Positions 1-6,521 of a stretch of DNA of 7,513 bases are shown here, in pieces. A program made the position numbers and the translations under genes. The stretch comes from Faecalicoccus sp. (GTDB taxonomy: Bacteria > Bacillota_I > Bacilli_A > Erysipelotrichales > Erysipelotrichaceae). The stretch's first letter is position 1. Every line of letters begins with the position of its first letter. The notes under the pieces were generated by a model. That model was not told the DNA's origin. It saw only the letters and a list, made by a program, of their open reading frames with translations, and made no database searches. The stretch is taken from the NCBI GenBank assembly GCA_017941505.1, contig JAGAWH010000198.1, positions 1 through 7,513 on the forward strand, in the 5' to 3' direction.

Positions 1-118
1 CGGATGGATTACCCGTAAACAGCTTGAAGATGTTTACGAGATTTATAAGAAAAACCAATATGGTGATTACTTAAAGAAAATTCTGAATCGCAAATATATC
101 AAGGAGAAGAATCAATGA
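1..118 (+). CDS. rfbA: Glucose-1-phosphate thymidylyltransferase RfbA/RmlA, C-terminal end only
   Basis: This is the 3' end of a gene that begins before the window; 38 residues are visible, read from base 2, ending in TGA at 116-118. The segment begins GWITRKQLEDVYEIYKK and continues NQYGDYLKKIL. This matches the usual C-terminus of RmlA, where a 'GWI/T..L' helix is followed by 'K..YG.YL'. RmlA joins dTTP and glucose-1-phosphate to give dTDP-glucose, the first step of dTDP-L-rhamnose synthesis in the cytoplasm. The catalytic N-terminal nucleotide-binding part lies outside the window and cannot be checked. The stop overlaps the rfbC start in an ATGA arrangement, so the two genes are probably translationally coupled. 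The identification rests on this short tail plus the position directly ahead of rfbC and rfbB. Confidence 0.87.
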   Translation, partial: GWITRKQLEDVYEIYKKNQYGDYLKKILNRKYIKEKNQ

Positions 119-690
119 AGGTAACAAAGACAGAAATTGATGGTGTATTAATCATTGACACCGATGTGTTCGGTGATCATCGTGGTTATTTTACGGAAAC
201 GTACAATAAGCCAAAATATGAAAAGATGGGCATTACCACTGAGTTTGTGCAGGACAATATGTCCTTCAGTGCCCAAGTCGGAACACTTAGAGGTCTGCAT
301 TGGCAAAATCCGCCGTATGCCCAGGCAAAGTTAGTATCCTGCACAAAGGGAACCGTAATCGATGTAGCGGTTGATATCCGTAAAGGCTCACCTACCTACG
401 GTAAATGGGTATCGGTAGAATTAAGCGCTGAAAACCATCGCCAATTCTTTATTCCAAGAGGTTTTGCGCATGGCTTTTTAACCCTTACACCGGACGTAGA
501 ATTCCGCTACAAGGTGGATAATGTCTACAATAAGGAATCGGAAGGTGGCATGCGCTATGATGATCCAACCTGCAATGTAGACTGGGGTTCTTTATTAAAC
601 GGAATTGAGCCGGTATTATCCGAAAAGGACAAGATCGGTCCGACTTTGGAAGAGTCCGATAATCAATTTGTATATGAGGAGATGAAGTAA
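115..690 (+). CDS. rfbC: dTDP-4-dehydrorhamnose 3,5-epimerase
   Basis: RfbC/RmlC epimerises C3 and C5 of dTDP-4-keto-6-deoxyglucose, the third step of dTDP-L-rhamnose synthesis, in the cytoplasm. The 191 residues are a normal length for this cupin-fold family. Visible signatures are DHRGYFTETY (21-30), the TLRGLHWQ block with the catalytic His62, IPRGFAHGF (113-121) with His119, and FRYKVDNVY with the catalytic Tyr132. GGMRYDDP (144-151) and LSEKD (168-172) follow; Asp172 matches the conserved C-terminal aspartate. The ATG at 115 has a good Shine-Dalgarno AAGGAG at 101-106, eight bases upstream, inside the end of rfbA. The rfbB start follows one base after its stop. Nothing is missing from the active site. 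The order A-C-B is common in Bacillota rhamnose operons. Confidence 0.97.
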   Translation: MKVTKTEIDGVLIIDTDVFGDHRGYFTETYNKPKYEKMGITTEFVQDNMSFSAQVGTLRGLHWQNPPYAQAKLVSCTKGTVIDVAVDIRKGSPTYGKWVSVELSAENHRQFFIPRGFAHGFLTLTPDVEFRYKVDNVYNKESEGGMRYDDPTCNVDWGSLLNGIEPVLSEKDKIGPTLEESDNQFVYEEMK

Positions 691-691
691 T

Positions 692-1720
692 ATGAAATTT
701 TTAGTAACAGGCGGAGCCGGATTTATCGGCGGTAACTTTGTCCATTACATGGTGAATAAATATCCGGAGGACATGATTGTCAATCTGGATAAGTTAACTT
801 ATGCCGGAAACTTGGAAACCTGCAAGCCGGTGGAAGATAAGCCAAACTATAAATTCGTCAAGGGTGATATTGCCGACCGCGAATTTATCTTTGATCTATT
901 TGAGAAGGAACATTTTGATGTGGTAGTCAACTTTGCGGCTGAATCCCATGTAGACCGTAGTATTGAAGATCCGGAAATCTTTGTAAAGACAAATGTAATG
1001 GGAACAACAACGCTTTTAGATGCGTGTGTAAAATACGGCATTAAGCGTTATCATCAGGTATCAACGGATGAAGTATATGGCGATCTTCCTTTAGACCGTC
1101 CGGACTTATTCTTCACTGAAGAAACACCGTTACATACATCCAGCCCATATTCCAGCGCCAAGGCAGCTGCCGACTTATTTGTACTGGCTTATCACCGTAC
1201 ATATGGTCTTCCGGTTACCATCAGCCGCTGCTCCAATAACTATGGACCATACCACTTCCCGGAAAAGCTAATTCCGTTAATTATCTCGCGAGCTTTAAAC
1301 GATGAAACCATCCCGGTATACGGAACGGGTGAAAATGTGCGTGACTGGCTGCATGTATATGACCATTGTGTTGCGATTGATTTGATCGTAAGATACGGTC
1401 GTGTCGGTGAAGTGTACAATGTCGGCGGACATAATGAAAGAACCAACTTAGAAGTTGTTAAGACGGTATTACATGCCCTTGGCAAATCCGAAGACTTAAT
1501 TACCTTTGTGACTGACCGTAAGGGACACGATATGCGTTACGCAATCGATCCGACTAAGCTGGAAACTGAGCTTGGATGGAAGCCAAAGTATACCTTTGAT
1601 ACCGGTATCCCTATGACTATCCAATGGTATCTTGACAACAAGGAATGGTGGGAAAATATCATTTCCGGTGAATACCAGAATTATTTTGAAAAAATGTATG
1701 TTGAAAAAGGAAGAGCGTAA
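692..1720 (+). CDS. rfbB: dTDP-glucose 4,6-dehydratase
   Basis: RfbB/RmlB converts dTDP-glucose to dTDP-4-keto-6-deoxyglucose using tightly bound NAD, the second step of dTDP-L-rhamnose synthesis. The 342 residues form an extended short-chain dehydrogenase. Visible are the Rossmann GGAGFIG (7-13), NFAAESHVDRS (80-90), and the catalytic STDEVYG with Thr125, Asp126 and Glu127. The YxxxK pair Tyr153/Lys157 lies in SPYSSAK, and SRCSNNYGPYHFPEKLIP (179-196) and RDWLHVYDH (217-225) follow. All key residues are present. The segment DRPDLFFTEETPLHTSS (136-151) is like the version usual in Gram-positive gut bacteria. GAGGAG upstream of the start lies in the end of rfbC, and one base separates the two genes. 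The stop codon sits in the loop of a hairpin (1705-1734). Confidence 0.98.
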   Translation: MKFLVTGGAGFIGGNFVHYMVNKYPEDMIVNLDKLTYAGNLETCKPVEDKPNYKFVKGDIADREFIFDLFEKEHFDVVVNFAAESHVDRSIEDPEIFVKTNVMGTTTLLDACVKYGIKRYHQVSTDEVYGDLPLDRPDLFFTEETPLHTSSPYSSAKAAADLFVLAYHRTYGLPVTISRCSNNYGPYHFPEKLIPLIISRALNDETIPVYGTGENVRDWLHVYDHCVAIDLIVRYGRVGEVYNVGGHNERTNLEVVKTVLHALGKSEDLITFVTDRKGHDMRYAIDPTKLETELGWKPKYTFDTGIPMTIQWYLDNKEWWENIISGEYQNYFEKMYVEKGRA

Positions 1721-1734
1721 AGCTCTTTCCTTTT
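1705..1734 (+). terminator. Hairpin containing the rfbB stop codon, possible weak terminator or attenuator
   Basis: The left arm AAAAGGAAGAGC (1705-1716) pairs with GCTCTTTCCTTTT (1722-1734), leaving one bulged T at 1728. The loop is GTAAA (1717-1721) and contains the rfbB TAA stop. That gives about 12 base pairs, closed by GC-rich AGAGC/GCTCT. The T-run after the GC part is only four bases and is itself paired with an upstream A-run, so the terminator is not strong; leaky termination or a protective 3' end is as likely. It would separate the rfbACB message from the phosphotransferase gene that starts 35 bases further on. The structure was read by eye; no folding energy was computed. Confidence 0.55.
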
Positions 1735-1768
1735 CATAACTACGGTAAAAAAAGAGGGAAGATTATAT

Positions 1769-3718
1769 ATGCACATAAAAAAAATCCATTTAACGGCTGC
1801 CAAATACGCATTTTCTGGTCTTGCGACATTACTTGCATATTCTACATGTAAGGATGTTTTCATCATGCTTGATGGTATTTTGGAGCTGCTGGTGGTATTT
1901 ATCCTCAGCAATCATTTCTTGAATGATAATAAGCGAAGACAGATCATTGTGTATGTATTATCTTCCGTTTTCTTTTTCCTGTTTAATACGCAAATGTTAG
2001 TCATGTATTTTGGCGGTACATATATTTCCATGATGATGTTGACAAATATATCTTCTCTGCGGGATATTTCGGCAAATTTTGCGGTCTATGGGATTGGCAT
2101 TCTAGCAGTCATCCTTTTCTCTTTTTTACCTATCACCAAAATTGAGATTCCTAAGCTTTGGGAAAAAAGACTGGTTGTGATCATTCCTGTACTGGCTTTG
2201 ATTTGTACTGCCTGTATCGGCTGGTCACGCAATACCATCTATTCATTATTATCTTTAATAGGGCAGTCACAGGATTATAACCAATTACAGGAAACAGTTA
2301 ATACGGTTGATACCATGGCCGGACAGTATCGGGATGTAGCGCCTGAATTCTTTAAATCCGGTATCGAGGATGAAATCGTAAAGCCGGCGAATTTAGCAGA
2401 AAACCCCAATGTGATTGTGATCTTTACCGAAGGTTTATCCAAATCTGTTGTAGAAGATGAAAGAAATCTTACCCCGAATCTTCAAAAGCTGTCAAAGAAA
2501 TCCCTTTCCTTTGAAAATTACTACAATCATACCTTTGCGACATACCGCGGCTTGATCGGCCAGCTGTATTCCGGATATCAGCTCAATAATTCCGACTCCA
2601 ATAATTTGATTGCGCTTCAAGATATTTTTTCAGCGAAAGGATATAATACCGCTTTTATCAATACCGAACCGGATAATGAAGAATTCACAACATATCTTAC
2701 ATCCTTTGGATTTGATGATTTAATCACCGATGAGTCAAAGGCAACCGCAAGAGAAAAGACCTTATCGGATAAAAGTGCCTATGAACTTTTATGGGATACA
2801 TGTATGGACATGAATACATCGGATAAACCGTTTTTTACCGCCATCTATACCTTTGGTACCCATGTATCCCTGGATAGTCCGGATGAAGTATTTGATGATG
2901 GAAAGGATGCAGAACTGAATAAGTTCTACAATATGGATTATCAATTCGGTGAATTTTTAGAGAAATTTGAAAACAGCCCGCTGGCGGATAATACCCTTTT
3001 GATCTTTACTGCCGATCACTGTACTTATGTTGATCAGGCCTTTAAAAACTCGTTTCCGGATGTAGAAAGATATCACTCGGATGTCGGTGAAATTATTTTG
3101 TACTTTTACTACAAAGGCATAACGCCGGACACAATTGACGTAGATGGCAGAAACTCCATTAATTTTGCTCCTACTTTATTGGATTATTTAGATATCAGTG
3201 CTCCAAATTTCTTTTTAGGCGATTCATTGTTTGGAAAAGGAGACAAGGACAATTTATTTGCGACAACGTTCTATGATCCTTTTAATGCGATATCTACCAA
3301 AAAAGGAGAGATATCGGTATTGGATTCAAAAGAAAAGGAAGAATTTGTCAAGAAGGTAACGCTGTATTTAACCGCTGCGAAAAATATGAAGGTAGATTCG
3401 ATTCCGCTTCCTACCGAAGAAGATGCAGCGGTAGTGGATGAGGGAACTTATTTTGAAGATACTACGCTGGATTCTTACCAGGTACCATACTATCCAAATT
3501 ATTACTACAATAATTATTACTATTATAACTATACAGAACCGACACCGGCGCCTGCAGCTGAGTCTGCACCGGCACCTGTACCGGAGCCGATAACAGATAA
3601 TCCGGGTTCAACAGAGATACCGGTCGATCCCGGTGGACAGGATACCGGTGGTGGAGATGTTGTGATCACAGATCCGGTGGTTGACCCGGCACCGGTAACA
3701 GAACCGACAGGTGAATAA
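1769..3718 (+). CDS. LtaS-type membrane phosphotransferase (sulfatase fold) with Tyr- and Pro-rich tail
   Basis: The protein has 649 residues. About five membrane segments come first (roughly 12-29, 31-52, 58-80, 103-121 and 134-151). An extracellular sulfatase/alkaline-phosphatase-fold domain follows (about 212-500). It has VIVIFTEGLS with metal ligand Glu221, NHTFATYRG with probable nucleophile Thr258, and TFGTHVSLDSP with His365. FTADHCTY holds metal ligands Asp416 and His417. These line up with Glu, Thr and Asp-His of lipoteichoic acid synthase, so metal-dependent transfer of glycerol phosphate from phosphatidylglycerol is the likely chemistry. It could also be another phospho-group such as phosphoethanolamine. 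Beyond residue 570 is a Tyr/Asn-rich stretch, then about 60 residues rich in Pro, Ala, Asp and Gly, not usual for LtaS. The ATG at 1769 has GAGGG ten bases upstream. The position inside a rhamnose operon suggests decoration of the glycan, like streptococcal GacH, rather than bulk lipoteichoic acid synthesis. The acceptor is inferred. Confidence 0.85.
   Translation: MHIKKIHLTAAKYAFSGLATLLAYSTCKDVFIMLDGILELLVVFILSNHFLNDNKRRQIIVYVLSSVFFFLFNTQMLVMYFGGTYISMMMLTNISSLRDISANFAVYGIGILAVILFSFLPITKIEIPKLWEKRLVVIIPVLALICTACIGWSRNTIYSLLSLIGQSQDYNQLQETVNTVDTMAGQYRDVAPEFFKSGIEDEIVKPANLAENPNVIVIFTEGLSKSVVEDERNLTPNLQKLSKKSLSFENYYNHTFATYRGLIGQLYSGYQLNNSDSNNLIALQDIFSAKGYNTAFINTEPDNEEFTTYLTSFGFDDLITDESKATAREKTLSDKSAYELLWDTCMDMNTSDKPFFTAIYTFGTHVSLDSPDEVFDDGKDAELNKFYNMDYQFGEFLEKFENSPLADNTLLIFTADHCTYVDQAFKNSFPDVERYHSDVGEIILYFYYKGITPDTIDVDGRNSINFAPTLLDYLDISAPNFFLGDSLFGKGDKDNLFATTFYDPFNAISTKKGEISVLDSKEKEEFVKKVTLYLTAAKNMKVDSIPLPTEEDAAVVDEGTYFEDTTLDSYQVPYYPNYYYNNYYYYNYTEPTPAPAAESAPAPVPEPITDNPGSTEIPVDPGGQDTGGGDVVITDPVVDPAPVTEPTGE
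3488..3715 (+). repeat. Low-complexity coding tract: Tyr/Asn-rich then Pro/Ala/Asp/Gly-rich tail
   Basis: This is the 3' end of the LtaS-like gene. The first part encodes about 15 residues, mostly Tyr and Asn (YYPNYYYNNYYYYNY), through runs of TAT, TAC and AAT codons. The second part encodes PTPAPAAESAPAPVPEP and then Asp/Gly/Pro-rich sequence, with the short DNA word ACCGG recurring many times. The predicted location is outside the membrane after the catalytic domain, with no fold expected. It may reach into or bind the wall; that is a guess. The simple codon runs make it prone to length variation between strains. Confidence 0.7.
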
Positions 3719-3728
3719 CATCCTGTAT

Positions 3729-3757
3729 TTGCCTATTGTGTTTGTTTTGACTATAAT
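3729..3757 (+). promoter_or_regulatory. Candidate sigma-A promoter upstream of rfbD
   Basis: The -10 TATAAT at 3752-3757 is a perfect match. TTGCCT at 3729-3734 is a 4 of 6 match to TTGACA, with the ideal 17-base spacing. It lies in the 83-base gap after the LtaS-like gene, about 45 bases before the rfbD start. It would let rfbD and the downstream glycosyltransferase and flippase genes be transcribed independently of the upstream genes. No clear terminator precedes it, so read-through is also likely. The call comes from sequence matching alone. Confidence 0.6.
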
Positions 3758-3789
3758 ATGAAAAGTTAAAGGAAATAATGTTCCATAAA

Positions 3790-3795
3790 AAGGAG
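3790..3795 (+). promoter_or_regulatory. Ribosome binding site fixing the rfbD start at 3802
   Basis: AAGGAG lies six bases before the ATG at 3802, the ideal distance. An in-frame ATG at 3778 would add eight residues (MFHKKEIY) but would place this site inside the gene. The family starts directly at the Rossmann strand MKLLVTG, so 3802 is preferred. Confidence 0.9.
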
Positions 3796-3801
3796 ATTTA
3801 T

Positions 3802-4650
3802 ATGAAATTATTAGTAACAGGCTATAAAGGACAATTAGGATATGATGTAGTGAATGAAGCGCATTCCAGAAATATTGAAGCAATAGGGGTGGATATTGAA
3901 GAAATGGATATCACCGATGCCGCTCAGGTAGAAAAGGTAATCTCTGAAGGTGGATATGATGCGGTTGTGCATTGTGCTGCCTGGACAGCTGTAGATAAAG
4001 CGGAAGAACCGGAGCTTTTAGATAAGGTACGCGCCGTGAATGCCGGTGGTACCGCAAATATCGTCAAAGCCTGTGAAAAGATGGATATTCCGGTGATGTA
4101 TTTTTCTACCGATTATGTCTTTAATGGAGAAGGTACAACACCATGGAAAGAATATGATAAAAGAGAACCGTTAAATGTATACGGACAGACAAAATATGAA
4201 GGGGAACTGGCAGTGGAAGCCTACCCGAAACATTTTATTATCCGTATCTCCTGGGTGTTTGGTAAAAACGGAAATAACTTTATCAAGACCATGCTTAGAT
4301 TAGGAAAAGAAAGAGGAGCTGTATCGGTGGTAAACGATCAGATCGGTATGGTTACCTACACATATGATTTAGCCCGTTTAGTGGTCGATATGATCCAGAC
4401 AGACAAATACGGAACTTACCATGCGACCAATTCCGGAGAATATATCAGCTGGTATGACTTTGCGGTGGAAATCTTTAAACAGGCAGGTATGGATGTTCCG
4501 GTAACTCCGGTGGATTCGTCCGCTTTTCCGGTTAAGGCAAAGCGTCCGAAAAATTCTCGTATGTCTCAGATGGAGCTGTTAAAAAACGGATTTACTCCGC
4601 TGCCTGCATGGAAGGATGCTCTGAGCCGCTATTTGAAAGAGATTTCTTAA
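3802..4650 (+). CDS. rfbD: dTDP-4-dehydrorhamnose reductase
   Basis: RfbD/RmlD reduces dTDP-4-keto-L-rhamnose with NAD(P)H to dTDP-L-rhamnose, the last step of the pathway. The 282 residues are a normal length. Visible are the nucleotide-binding GYKGQLG (7-13), the DITD segment (36-39), VVHCAAWTAVDKAE (55-68), and FSTDYVF with Thr103 and Asp104. Tyr127/Lys131 lie in the YGQTK motif, VNDQIG (177-182) and TYTYDLA (185-191) follow, and RPKNSRMS (248-255) matches the C-terminal substrate-binding region. All catalytic residues are present. The enzyme corresponds to streptococcal GacA. It is separated from the other rhamnose genes by the LtaS-like gene and has its own candidate promoter. The next gene starts one base after its stop. 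Confidence 0.97.
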   Translation: MKLLVTGYKGQLGYDVVNEAHSRNIEAIGVDIEEMDITDAAQVEKVISEGGYDAVVHCAAWTAVDKAEEPELLDKVRAVNAGGTANIVKACEKMDIPVMYFSTDYVFNGEGTTPWKEYDKREPLNVYGQTKYEGELAVEAYPKHFIIRISWVFGKNGNNFIKTMLRLGKERGAVSVVNDQIGMVTYTYDLARLVVDMIQTDKYGTYHATNSGEYISWYDFAVEIFKQAGMDVPVTPVDSSAFPVKAKRPKNSRMSQMELLKNGFTPLPAWKDALSRYLKEIS

Positions 4651-4651
4651 T

Positions 4652-5446
4652 ATGAAACCGACACATACATTTGTGGTGCTTGCCTTCGAACAATCACCTT
4701 ATTTGGAAAGTTGTATTCAATCGGTGTTAAATCAAAGCGAGCCTACGCATGTTGTGATCGCGACTTCCACGCCAAATGAATATATTGATAAGACAGCACA
4801 AAAATACCAGTTAAATTTGATGGTGAATCCCGAGCGGATCGGTTTGGGAAATGATTTTGATTTTGCCCTGCAATGCGTGGATACAGATTTAGTCACCATT
4901 GCCCATCAGGATGACATCTATGATTATCACTATGCCCGGAGGATACTGGATGCCTATAACAAGAATATCGAATCGGACCCGGTGATTTTGTTTACGGATT
5001 ATTATGAAATTCGCAATGGAGAACGGGTATATTCGGATTTGAATTTAAAAATCAAACGAACATTGTTGGCACCGCTAAAACAACAGAAGTTGGGAGCCTA
5101 TACATTTTTCCGGCGATCGGCTATCCGGTTTGGTTCTGCCATCTGCTGTCCATCGGTTACGTTTGTAAAGAAAAATTTGAACTTTCCGGTTTACGATACG
5201 GCGTTTGAATGCGACGTAGACTGGAATGCCTGGGAAGCCTTATCAAAGAGCGGGCATGCCTTTATATATGTCAATGAGCCTTTAATGGGACACAGAGTCC
5301 ATGAGGCATCTACGACATCAGAATTGATTGGAAATAATATCCGTCATGAAGAGGATTATGAAATGTTCTGTAAGTTCTGGCCAAAGCCAATCGCCAGAGT
5401 GCTTGCGAATGTGTATTCGCAAAGTGAAAAATCAAACCAGACTTAG
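4652..5446 (+). CDS. Family 2 glycosyltransferase, probable rhamnan or wall-glycan chain enzyme
   Basis: This is a 264-residue GT-A fold (GT2) enzyme without membrane segments. The N-terminus THTFVVLAFEQSPYLESCI and SVLNQSEP (24-31) are the usual GT2 opening. The metal/nucleotide-binding aspartates are in AHQDDIYD (Asp87, Asp88). ECDVDWNAW (186-194) is in the place of the acceptor/catalytic-base segment, and GHRVHEASTTSE (213-224) matches the conserved 'R.H..STT' C-terminal motif of sugar-transferring GT2 enzymes in polysaccharide clusters. It probably moves a sugar, perhaps rhamnose given its position right behind rfbD, to a lipid-linked chain at the inner membrane face. Donor and acceptor cannot be read from sequence. 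No clear Shine-Dalgarno precedes the ATG, and the rfbD stop lies one base upstream, so translation is probably coupled. A perfect 8-base-pair hairpin lies near its 3' end. Confidence 0.85.
   Translation: MKPTHTFVVLAFEQSPYLESCIQSVLNQSEPTHVVIATSTPNEYIDKTAQKYQLNLMVNPERIGLGNDFDFALQCVDTDLVTIAHQDDIYDYHYARRILDAYNKNIESDPVILFTDYYEIRNGERVYSDLNLKIKRTLLAPLKQQKLGAYTFFRRSAIRFGSAICCPSVTFVKKNLNFPVYDTAFECDVDWNAWEALSKSGHAFIYVNEPLMGHRVHEASTTSELIGNNIRHEEDYEMFCKFWPKPIARVLANVYSQSEKSNQT
5403..5422 (+). other. Perfect 8-bp inverted repeat at the 3' end of the GT2 gene
   Basis: TTGCGAAT (5403-5410) and ATTCGCAA (5415-5422) are perfect reverse complements around a four-base loop, GTGT. The repeat lies inside the coding sequence, about 20 bases before the stop and 30 before the strong AGGAGG site of the next gene. 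No T-run follows, so it is not a terminator. It could be an mRNA processing or stability element, or chance. Confidence 0.4.
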
Positions 5447-5463
5447 AAACTAGGAGGTGCGGT

Positions 5464-6162
5464 ATGTCAAAAATTCTTTTGATTATTCCTGCATATAATG
5501 AAGAGGCCAATATTTTATCGGTTTATCAGAAAATCAAAGAAAACGGTCAGTATGATATGATCGTAATCAATGATGGATCGAAAGATTCAACACCGAAAAT
5601 ATTAGATGAGAACCATATTCCTCATATTGATTTGGTTCATAACCTTGGGATCGGCGGTGCTGTGCAGACCGGTTTTAAATATGCGAGAGACAATGGATAT
5701 GATATCGCTATTCAATTTGACGGCGACGGCCAGCATGATGTGAATTATGTCAAGAATATCGTACAGCCCATTTTAGACGGAGAAGCAGATTTTGTGATCG
5801 GATCAAGATTTGTGGAAGCTTTAGATGGCAATTTTCAGACTTCTGCAGCCAGAAGAGCCGGTATTAAAATGATTTCCGGCGCTATTAAAATAGTTACTGG
5901 GGTAAGAGTTAAGGATACGACATCAGGTTTCCGTGCTGCCAATGCGGATATTATCAAAGAATTTTCGAACCGCTATCCGGTTGAATATCCCGAACCGGTA
6001 TCAACTACCGAGATACTCAAGAAAAAATATCGCTTGAAAGAGGTTCCGGTCATGATGCATGAACGAATGGGTGGAGTCTCTTCTATCAAGGCATGGAAGA
6101 ATGCGTACTATATGGTCAATGTCTTATTGAGCATTTTTGTGGTAGGAACAAGGAGGTATTAG
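5464..6162 (+). CDS. DPM1-like GT2, probable undecaprenyl-phosphate sugar transferase (GacI-like)
   Basis: This 232-residue GT2 enzyme belongs to the polyprenyl-phosphate mannosyltransferase type. It opens with LLIIPAYNEEANI (5-17), then VINDGSKDST (34-43) with Asp37, HNLGIGGAVQTGFKYA (59-74), and the metal-binding DGDGQHD (86-92). GSRF (113-116) and DTTSGFRAAN (151-160) follow. One hydrophobic segment near the C-terminus (about 213-227) fits peripheral membrane attachment. The family moves a sugar from a nucleotide donor to a polyprenyl phosphate, giving an inverted-anomer lipid-linked monosaccharide on the inner face. With a DUF2304 gene and a flippase directly downstream, it resembles streptococcal GacI, which makes GlcNAc-phosphate-undecaprenol together with GacJ. 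The sugar used here is not known. AGGAGG at 5452-5457, six bases from ATG, is a near-ideal ribosome binding site. The last codons (Arg-Arg-Tyr-stop) also carry the ribosome binding site of the next gene. Confidence 0.9.
   Translation: MSKILLIIPAYNEEANILSVYQKIKENGQYDMIVINDGSKDSTPKILDENHIPHIDLVHNLGIGGAVQTGFKYARDNGYDIAIQFDGDGQHDVNYVKNIVQPILDGEADFVIGSRFVEALDGNFQTSAARRAGIKMISGAIKIVTGVRVKDTTSGFRAANADIIKEFSNRYPVEYPEPVSTTEILKKKYRLKEVPVMMHERMGGVSSIKAWKNAYYMVNVLLSIFVVGTRRY
6151..6156 (+). promoter_or_regulatory. Ribosome binding site of the DUF2304 gene, embedded in the previous gene
   Basis: AGGAGG lies seven bases before the ATG at 6164 and simultaneously encodes the Arg-Arg near the C-terminus of the DPM1-like GT. 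One base (6163) separates stop and start. This ties translation of the two genes together, as expected for partner proteins. Confidence 0.85.
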
Positions 6163-6163
6163 T

Positions 6164-6517
6164 ATGTCATTTTGGTTACGAATCGCTCTTTTGTTTGTAT
6201 CTCTGTTTCTTTATACTTTGACATTTATTTTACTTAAAAAGGATAAGCTGCCGCTCAATTATGCCTTGGTATGGGGCATTCCGGCCACAGTTTTATTGAT
6301 TTTGTTCTTTTTGCCAAGCTGGATCTTAAAGATTCAACATTGGCTTGGATTCCAAACGACATCGAACTTCGTGGTCGGTATCTTATTTGTGGTACTCATC
6401 TGTACATCGATGTCATTGACAGTGATTGTTTCGACACTTACATCGAAGAGCACTTTGTTGATACAGGAGTTATCCATGTTAAAAAAACGTGTAGAGGATT
6501 TAGAAAATAAGGAGTGA
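6164..6517 (+). CDS. DUF2304 small membrane protein, probable partner of the DPM1-like GT (GacJ-like)
   Basis: The protein has 117 residues and three predicted membrane segments (about 4-23, 34-51 and 69-90), then a charged helix (about 98-116, LSMLKKRVEDLENKE) with heptad-like leucines that may form a short coiled coil. The signature of the family is visible: a short basic loop KKDKLPLNYALVWG (25-38) between segments one and two, and a PSW (51-53) after segment two. DUF2304 proteins occur next to GT2 genes, and the streptococcal member GacJ raises the activity of GacI. The same role is inferred here: a membrane partner or activator of the GT encoded directly upstream. There is no catalytic motif. 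The coiled coil would lie in the cytoplasm if the N-terminus is outside, but topology cannot be settled by eye. Confidence 0.87.
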   Translation: MSFWLRIALLFVSLFLYTLTFILLKKDKLPLNYALVWGIPATVLLILFFLPSWILKIQHWLGFQTTSNFVVGILFVVLICTSMSLTVIVSTLTSKSTLLIQELSMLKKRVEDLENKE

Positions 6518-6521
6518 TATT

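Noticed and set aside
1763..1768. TTATAT before the LtaS-like gene as a -10 box
   Set aside because: It touches the start codon, so transcription would begin inside the gene, and no -35 box is seen.
1681..1911. Minus-strand frame across the rfbB to LtaS-like gene junction
   Set aside because: Overlaps the ends of two well-supported genes, and no family features are seen in its translation.
3661..3670. Perfect palindrome TGTGATCACA as an operator
   Set aside because: It is inside coding sequence far from any start, has no spaced half-sites, and one ten-base palindrome is expected by chance.
1769..3718. Arylsulfatase as the product of the phosphatase-fold gene
   Set aside because: There is no C/S-x-P-x-R sulfatase signature for formylglycine; the Thr nucleophile and the multi-pass membrane N-terminus fit the LtaS type.
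3707..3726. ACAGG/CCTGT inverted repeat at the end of the LtaS-like gene as a terminator
   Set aside because: Only five base pairs with a ten-base loop and no proper T-run; too weak.
3778..3801. Upstream ATG for rfbD that adds eight residues
   Set aside because: The AAGGAG at 3790-3795 is correctly spaced for 3802, and the family begins at the Rossmann strand.
3608..3883. Minus-strand open frame of 91 codons crossing the gap before rfbD
   Set aside because: It lies opposite the low-complexity tail and the rfbD start, has no recognisable domain and no supporting ribosome binding site seen; the plus-strand genes and promoter explain the region.
6271..6510. Plus-strand 79-codon frame inside the DUF2304 gene
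   Set aside because: Entirely inside a recognisable family gene in another frame, with no good ribosome binding site; a shadow frame.
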